The notes under the pieces were generated by a model. It saw only the letters and a program-made list of their open reading frames with translations, did not search any database and was not told where the DNA came from. The position numbers and the translations under genes are program-made. Shown piece after piece: positions 7,793 to 11,417 of a stretch of DNA of 11,417 nt. Origin of the DNA: Stephanodiscus triporus. Lineage: Eukaryota; Bacillariophyta; Thalassiosirophyceae; Thalassiosirales; Thalassiosiraceae. The number at the start of each line of letters is the position of its first letter. Within the stretch, counting starts at the first letter, position 1. The stretch covers positions 1 through 11,417 of the forward strand of contig JALLAZ010001797.1 of assembly GCA_036939755.1 (NCBI GenBank). The letters are read 5' to 3'.

Positions 7793-9037
7793 ATGGCGAT
7801 GGCGAGAAGATTCGCTGCCCTGCCCCTCCTGGCGCAGATGCTTTCCGTCGCGGTCGTGATCGCCTTCGACGTTGCCCCCCCGAGGGGTGGTCGCATCCTC
7901 CCTCCGGCGGCAGCGGCAGCCGTCGTCCGACGCCGGTCCTCGTCGTTCTCGACGTCGTCGCCGTCTCCTTCTTCGTCTTCTTCCCGACTGCGCTCGACGG
8001 AAGGCACGAACGACGACGGAAAAGACGACGACGACGACGACTACGACGGCGTCGACCTTCTCCTTTCCCTCGTCACCAGGTCCCGACCTTCCAACCGCGT
8101 CAACGACCTGATGGTGGGAGAGGATTCCGGCGCATTCGACATATCGAACGAGAGTTGGGGCGACGTCGCGAGGGGCACCGGCTGGATAACCTTCCTCGCG
8201 GCGGTCGGCGCGATGCTAACGGCCGTGGCGGTGCTGTGGGTCAACCCGTCCACGGGATACGGCGACGACTTCGTGCATTACCTCGAGGTCGACGTCGCGG
8301 GGGGGAACAGCCACGTCGTCACGCTCCTCCTCGGTCTGATATTCCCGATCGTGCACTCGGGATTGGCGTCGCTGAGGCCGGCGGGGGAGAAGGTCGTCGG
8401 CCCGCGCGCGTGGAGGGTGATATTCGCCTTCCCGAGCCTTTGCCTCGCTTATTCGTGGATCGTTTACTTCGTCTCGCACGCGCACGACGGGTTGGTATTT
8501 TACGACCTCTCGCACGTCGGATGGGCCCACTCGTTGGCGTGGCTGACGAACTTCGTCTCGTTCTTGTTCCTGTATCCGTCGGTTTACAATCTCAAGGAGG
8601 TCGCGGCGGTCGACAGACCGAGGGTACACCTCTGGGAGACGGGCATTATAAGGATCACGCGACATCCGCAGTTCGTCGGCCAGGCGATGTGGAGCGTCGC
8701 CCACCTCGCCATGGTCGGCACGAGCTTCACGGCCTTGACCATGGCCCTGCTCGTCGGGCATCACTACTTTGCCTGCTGGAACGGCGATCGTCGACTCGAG
8801 GACGAGCACGGCGATCGATTCCTCGCGATCAAGGGAAGGACGTCGGTCGTGCCATTCGCGGCCATATGGGAGGGCAGGCAGATATTGCCGGACGATTACT
8901 GGAAGGAGCTTGTGCGTCCGCCGTTGATCCTCATAGCCGTCGGCTCGATCGGGGCGTACCTCGCGCATCCGTTCATGCAGGCGGGCGCGGCCATGTCGGT
9001 GAATTCGGGATGGAGTCCAGGCGGCATCCTCTCCTGA
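7793..9037 (+). CDS. ZISO: 15-cis-zeta-carotene isomerase (Z-ISO), plastid-targeted
   Basis: Z-ISO is a heme-dependent integral membrane protein of the NnrU family. It isomerises the 15-cis bond of tri-cis-zeta-carotene between phytoene desaturase and zeta-carotene desaturase. The 414-residue frame opens with a signal peptide (about residues 1-24) ending in [10 protein letters not shown], an ASAFAP-type junction, then an Arg/Ser transit-like segment and an acidic run. The conserved domain starts near residue 109: [37 protein letters not shown] (184-200), [43 protein letters not shown] (279-297), [31 protein letters not shown] and AHPFMQAG. About six membrane segments are apparent. His188 (VHSG), His291 (TRHPQ) and His323/324 are candidate heme ligands. 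The core matches plant Z-ISO closely from memory. The first ATG is used; another lies two codons later. No intron is needed. It shares an upstream region with the divergent acidic protein gene. Confidence 0.95.
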   Translation: MAMARRFAALPLLAQMLSVAVVIAFDVAPPRGGRILPPAAAAAVVRRRSSSFSTSSPSPSSSSSRLRSTEGTNDDGKDDDDDDYDGVDLLLSLVTRSRPSNRVNDLMVGEDSGAFDISNESWGDVARGTGWITFLAAVGAMLTAVAVLWVNPSTGYGDDFVHYLEVDVAGGNSHVVTLLLGLIFPIVHSGLASLRPAGEKVVGPRAWRVIFAFPSLCLAYSWIVYFVSHAHDGLVFYDLSHVGWAHSLAWLTNFVSFLFLYPSVYNLKEVAAVDRPRVHLWETGIIRITRHPQFVGQAMWSVAHLAMVGTSFTALTMALLVGHHYFACWNGDRRLEDEHGDRFLAIKGRTSVVPFAAIWEGRQILPDDYWKELVRPPLILIAVGSIGAYLAHPFMQAGAAMSVNSGWSPGGILS

Positions 9038-9132
9038 ATGATTATACTTGCGTCGCCGAAACGTGCCTTAAATTTAGTCAATCGCTTTTTCATGTTTAAC
9101 ATATCCGGCCGTGGCAGAAGTGGACGTATCCC

Positions 9133-10147
9133 TCAGTCCTGCAAGCATCCCACTACACTGAACAGTGTAGGGGGCTGGGGTAAAGTGTATGCTCTGATTT
9201 TGAATACTCGGTCAGTCACAGAGACCTTCCTATCCTTACACCTCCGGATTTTCTTATTTCGTGCGACAGCGGCGGTCGCGATTTTGGCAATGTACTCACA
9301 CAGTTCGTCGCCTTTGTCAGCTTGTCGCATTTGAAGCGTGCTGTTGTATTCGTTCTTGCCAGTCGTGCCGCCGCTGTTCTGTTCATAGGTTTCGTAGTCC
9401 TTCACAAGTCCCTCGAAGTACAGTTTTGCTTGCGCAAAGTCGTCCTTGATGGCTTCGAGCTTGTTTTCCCACTCGGTCATTTCCTTTTTGTCGAAGGTGT
9501 TGGAAGCGTACATCTGCTCGAGGTAAAATTGTAGCTTGTCCTAGTCAGAGATGGTGATGCCAAAACGCTCGGTGTGCAGTTGCTCGTCGTCCAGGTGCTT
9601 GCTGAATGCGCTGAGGCGTACTTCTCCCTCCCATTCTGTGTAGTAGTCTTGCTTGAACTGCTTTTTGGCGTGGACATCGAGCGGACACCATTGTGAGTTG
9701 AGATGGTTGAGAGTTGAGGATTTTGATCGGGGTCACATTGCGGTAGGCAGTGTGGACGTGCTTGAGCTGGCTGTACCAGTTTTTGTCTAGGGCGTCACGC
9801 ATATTAGCTGCGACACATTCTTGTTCCATGTGCTTTCTTGTGTGTGTCCCTGTGGCGTCAGTTATGGCAGGATCGTAGTTGCTGGGTTCCATTTCTTGGA
9901 CCCATGTCAAGTTTGTCAGATGGTCGTACTCATCTTTGCCAATGATCTCAGTGAGGAGTCCGTACTCATCGCCTGTGGCTGAACGGGACCAATCGTATGT
10001 GATGTCGTCCAGTTTGCATGCTAGGTCAGATGCTTCTTTCTTAGGTTTTGCAGTCGTTTTGTGCAGGGCTGCCATGAATCTTGGTGAATGGGTGGCGCAT
10101 ACCAATTCATAGGTCATGTTCTCGATCTCCTTTACCGATGAAGGCAT
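9133..10147 (-). pseudogene. Gag-like gene of an LTR retrotransposon, frameshifted and truncated
   Basis: From an ATG at 10147 the minus strand reads MPSSVKEIENMTYE and continues to HVHTAYRNVTPIKIL (about 9715). It resumes one frame over with SQWCPLDVHAKK, passes a stop codon at 9541-9543 and continues from DKLQFYLEQMYASNTFDKKEM to KDYETYEQNSGG, NEYNST and GDELCEYIAK (about 9270). The order and wording match gag-like proteins of diatom LTR elements as I remember them, which carry the WCPLDVHAKK and DKLQFYLEQ motifs. Past about 9260 the similarity fades and no protease, integrase or reverse transcriptase follows, so the element is truncated on that side. One frameshift plus one nonsense codon make it inactive. 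The left boundary is uncertain and is set to the end of the open frame. Confidence 0.65.
9153..9170. repeat. Perfect 8-bp inverted repeat (short hairpin)
   Basis: CTACACTG-AA-CAGTGTAG is a perfect palindrome with a two-base loop, extended imperfectly by CCC and GGG on the two sides. It sits 116 bp after the Z-ISO stop, near the truncated end of the retroelement fragment. It could be a transcript-end hairpin, a transposon scar or chance. Confidence 0.5.
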
Positions 10148-10200
10148 TGTATTGTTCTTCTTTTGCTTACTTTTCTGGTTTTGTTTATTTTATCCACCAA
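10148..10200 (-). other. Putative retroelement leader and primer-binding-site position
   Basis: Between the putative LTR and the gag start codon lie 53 bp. On the minus strand the first bases after the LTR are TTGGTGGATAAAATAAAC. A TGG, the complement of the tRNA CCA tail, begins within one base of the LTR end, as expected for a primer-binding site. I cannot name the tRNA, so this rests mainly on position. Confidence 0.3.
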
Positions 10201-10422
10201 TGCAAGATATCTATAAGAGGTTGATTGTAGGTTAACTAGGTTTTATTCCTACTGTCAAGTTGGTCGATAAAATAATGAGCTCATACGTGGCTGTTGTGCA
10301 ATGGCGGCAAACTGCTTTCTCGCATTATTAGAGTGCTGTGTGCCATTTGCCAGACATGTGATAAACCTAGGTTGGAATTCCATATTCCCCCATAAGTAGA
10401 TTGGAGTAAAGGATATCTAACA
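10201..10422 (-). mobile_element. Putative 222-bp 5' LTR of the retrotransposon fragment
   Basis: Read on the minus strand, the segment starts TGTTAGATATC and ends GATATCTTGCA, giving TG...CA ends and an 11-base terminal inverted repeat with 9 matches. It lies immediately upstream of the leader and gag-like gene in the right orientation. It contains AATAAA on the minus strand (10242-10247) near the end, where an LTR polyadenylation signal is expected. No second LTR copy or target-site duplication is visible in the window, so the call depends on structure and position. Confidence 0.45.
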
Positions 10423-10549
10423 TGGACAAACAACCTTCACATTGACTATGATGACAATTACAACATCGACTACAAAGATGATAGGTTTTTAGCATTCAAA
10501 CGCCTCGAAATTAATATAAACCAATAACTTACTACATGACCAAAATAAC
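10423..10549. other. AT-rich spacer with no recognised feature
   Basis: This stretch, between the putative LTR and the small repeat protein, shows no coding potential I can support and no clear repeat. If the LTR call is right, the 5-bp target-site copy would start at 10423, but its partner lies on the lost side of the element. Confidence 0.4.
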
Positions 10550-10771
10550 TCAAGCACTATGAAAATCATCAACTGTCATGTTTCCTCCGCAATGATTGCA
10601 GCCTGCGGCACTATGAAAATCGTCAACTGTCATGTTTCCGCCGCAATGATTGTGGCCTGCGGCATCCAGGGTGGGTATAGCGAGGAAGATCCCTCCGTAC
10701 ATGGTTGTCCCCTCATTCATGCCCGTCAAAACAAAAGCTATCAGGGAAATGGGGAGGAAAAAGCACGTCAT
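10550..10771 (-). CDS. Possible small secreted protein with two 18-residue Cys/His repeats
   Basis: I do not recognise a family. The frame has an ATG at 10771 and a TGA at 10550-10552, giving 73 residues. It begins with a signal-peptide-like run (MTCFFLPISLIAFVLTG), then about 20 residues, then two 18-residue repeats of the form AAG-NHCGGNMTVDDFHS. Each repeat carries an NMT glycosylation sequon. The repeats come from a 54-bp tandem duplication. In this frame two of the four differences are silent (GGC/GGA, GAC/GAT) and two change one codon (His to Cys), whereas on the plus strand all affected codons change amino acid. That favours minus-strand coding, but the numbers are small. It is short and lies among broken sequences, so it may be chance or a remnant. 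Confidence 0.35.
   Translation of the reverse strand: MTCFFLPISLIAFVLTGMNEGTTMYGGIFLAIPTLDAAGHNHCGGNMTVDDFHSAAGCNHCGGNMTVDDFHSA
10555..10662. repeat. 54-bp tandem duplication
   Basis: Two adjacent 54-bp copies (10555-10608 and 10609-10662) differ at four positions. The length is a multiple of three and keeps the frame of the small minus-strand gene open. The low divergence suggests a fairly recent duplication or ongoing homogenisation. Confidence 0.95.
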
Positions 10772-10791
10772 CTTGAGCAAGAATTGGGTTC

Positions 10792-11267
10792 ATGTCTCTC
10801 GATGGATCATTCAGCCTTACAGGAATAGGAATAGCAAACAGATCGAAGGCCAGCAAACAATCCAAGTCATCTAAAAGCCTTCCAAGTCTGAGAGGCCCAG
10901 TCCGAGTGAGGGCCCTTCCGTGTCGTCTAAGCGGTCTGGGAGCAAACAATCCAAGTCTTGGCCTTCCTTCCAGAAATGATCCAAGACATCTAAGACGTCT
11001 AAGTCTTCCAAGCCTTCCGAGAGCTCTAGCCTGAGTGAGGGTCCTTCCGGTGTGTCGTCTAAGCTTTCCGAGAGCTCTAGCCCAAGTGAGGGTCCTTCTG
11101 TGTCGTCTAAGCCTTCCGAGGCCCCTATCCCAGTAGAGACGTCCGTGAATCTTTCCGAGAAGCCTTCCAAGAGCTCTAGCCCGAGTGAGGGCCCTTCCGT
11201 GTCGTCTAAGCCTTCCGAGAATCCTTCTGGTGAAAGGCTTGAAAATTGTGGTTCTGATGTTAAATAA
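10792..11267 (+). pseudogene. Silaffin/cingulin-like Ser/Lys/Pro-rich repeat gene, broken by one frameshift and one stop codon
   Basis: From ATG 10792 the frame reads MSLDGSFSLTGIGIANRSK and then KASKQSKSSK, lysines spaced by two residues. Near 10868-10872 the reading must move to the next frame, where KPSKSERPSPSEGPSVSSK follows. TGA at 10977-10979 interrupts, then SKTSKTSKSSKPSE and 16-residue units of the type KPSESSSPSEGPSVSS run to TAA at 11265-11267. The KxxKxxK lysine spacing is the silica-targeting pattern (pentalysine cluster) of diatom silaffins and cingulins, secreted proteins of the silica deposition vesicle whose Lys and Ser are heavily modified. No signal peptide precedes the ATG, so a 5' exon is missing or lost. 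The stop codon lies inside an AATAAA (11263-11268), a possible polyadenylation signal. The opposite strand is also open for 156 codons but shows no known motif. Consensus errors in A-rich DNA could explain the frameshift. Confidence 0.5.
11010..11207 (+). repeat. 48-51 bp tandem repeats coding Lys-Pro-Ser-Glu units
   Basis: Copies begin at 11010 (51 bp), 11061 (48 bp), 11109 (diverged, 51 bp) and 11160 (48 bp), with a partial copy from 11208 and a related older one at about 10873-10926. All lengths are multiples of three, so the coding frame is preserved. Among the 48-bp copies most differences are at wobble positions, but wobble positions of both strands coincide here, so this does not settle the strand. 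Confidence 0.9.
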
Positions 11268-11417
11268 AAAGAGTCTGCTCCACTGAATGTATATTGTTGG
11301 GATGTCATCATCATAGTGGTGTTGTACTTAGAAGCTCTCATGTTACCAACTGTTCTAGGCTAAGCCTGACACGGACACAGCTGGTCAGACCGTTCTGAAC
11401 TCAAGATGTTGTTAGGC
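11268..11417. other. 3' flank of the silaffin-like gene, no recognised feature
   Basis: After the overlapping stop codon and AATAAA there is about 150 bp of mixed sequence up to the window edge, with no coding feature or repeat that I can support. Confidence 0.4.

Noticed and set aside
8216..8968. 250-codon minus-strand frame antisense to Z-ISO
   Set aside because: Arg/Glu-rich with no motif; antisense shadow of a conserved gene.
7414..9099. 561-codon plus-strand frame over Z-ISO
   Set aside because: It is Arg/Gly/Pro-rich with no domain, and it overlaps the strongly conserved Z-ISO frame. It is a shadow of GC-rich codon use.
10871..11341. 156-codon minus-strand frame antisense to the silaffin-like repeats
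   Set aside because: It is uninterrupted and starts with ATG, so it stays a possibility, but its acidic Leu/Gly repeats match nothing I know, whereas the plus strand gives two near-perfect lysine clusters plus Ser/Pro units.

Overview
The window looks like nuclear DNA of a photosynthetic stramenopile, most likely a diatom. Three things point there. The 15-cis-zeta-carotene isomerase begins with a signal peptide followed by an ASAFAP-like Ala-Phe junction, as used to enter a red-algal secondary plastid. The right end carries a Ser/Lys/Pro-rich repeat gene with lysine spacing like that of biosilica (silaffin/cingulin) proteins. One gene carries a helicase-associated-like repeat of a kind expanded in diatoms. 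The genes stand alone, mostly without introns, and show no operon logic. The assignment is inferred from protein content, without any database search.

Layout. 1-1395 (-): a putative membrane protein with a 52-residue tandem repeat and a Cys-rich end that runs off the left edge; a 50-nt intron is proposed. 1632-1792: a minisatellite of about 26-bp units. 1789-2350 (-): a dead kinesin motor domain with a destroyed P-loop. 2490-2921 (+): the C-terminal part of a METTL21-like protein methyltransferase, frameshifted by one base. 3359-5097 (+): an AIM24-family protein with a mitochondrial-type presequence, interrupted by a 51-base G run inside an 80-nt duplication. 5343-7439 (-): a 698-residue low-complexity protein with D18/S11 tracts, one helicase-associated-like repeat and a C-terminal coiled coil. 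7793-9037 (+): the carotene isomerase Z-ISO, divergently transcribed from the previous gene across about 350 bp. 9133-10422 (-): a decayed LTR-retrotransposon fragment with a gag-like pseudogene and a putative 222-bp LTR. 10550-10771 (-): a possible small secreted repeat protein. 10792-11267 (+): a broken silaffin-like gene.

The centre (about 2430-9040) is GC-rich, full of GAC/TCG-type triplet runs, and holds the apparently functional genes. Both flanks are visibly less GC-rich and hold pseudogenes, repeats and a retroelement. The three central genes act in separate places: AIM24 probably in mitochondria, Z-ISO in the plastid carotenoid pathway that leads to fucoxanthin, and the acidic protein probably in the nucleus.

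The most unusual signal is at the right end. Two lysine clusters of the pattern KxxKxxKxxKxxK are each spoiled by exactly one lesion, one frameshift and one TGA codon.
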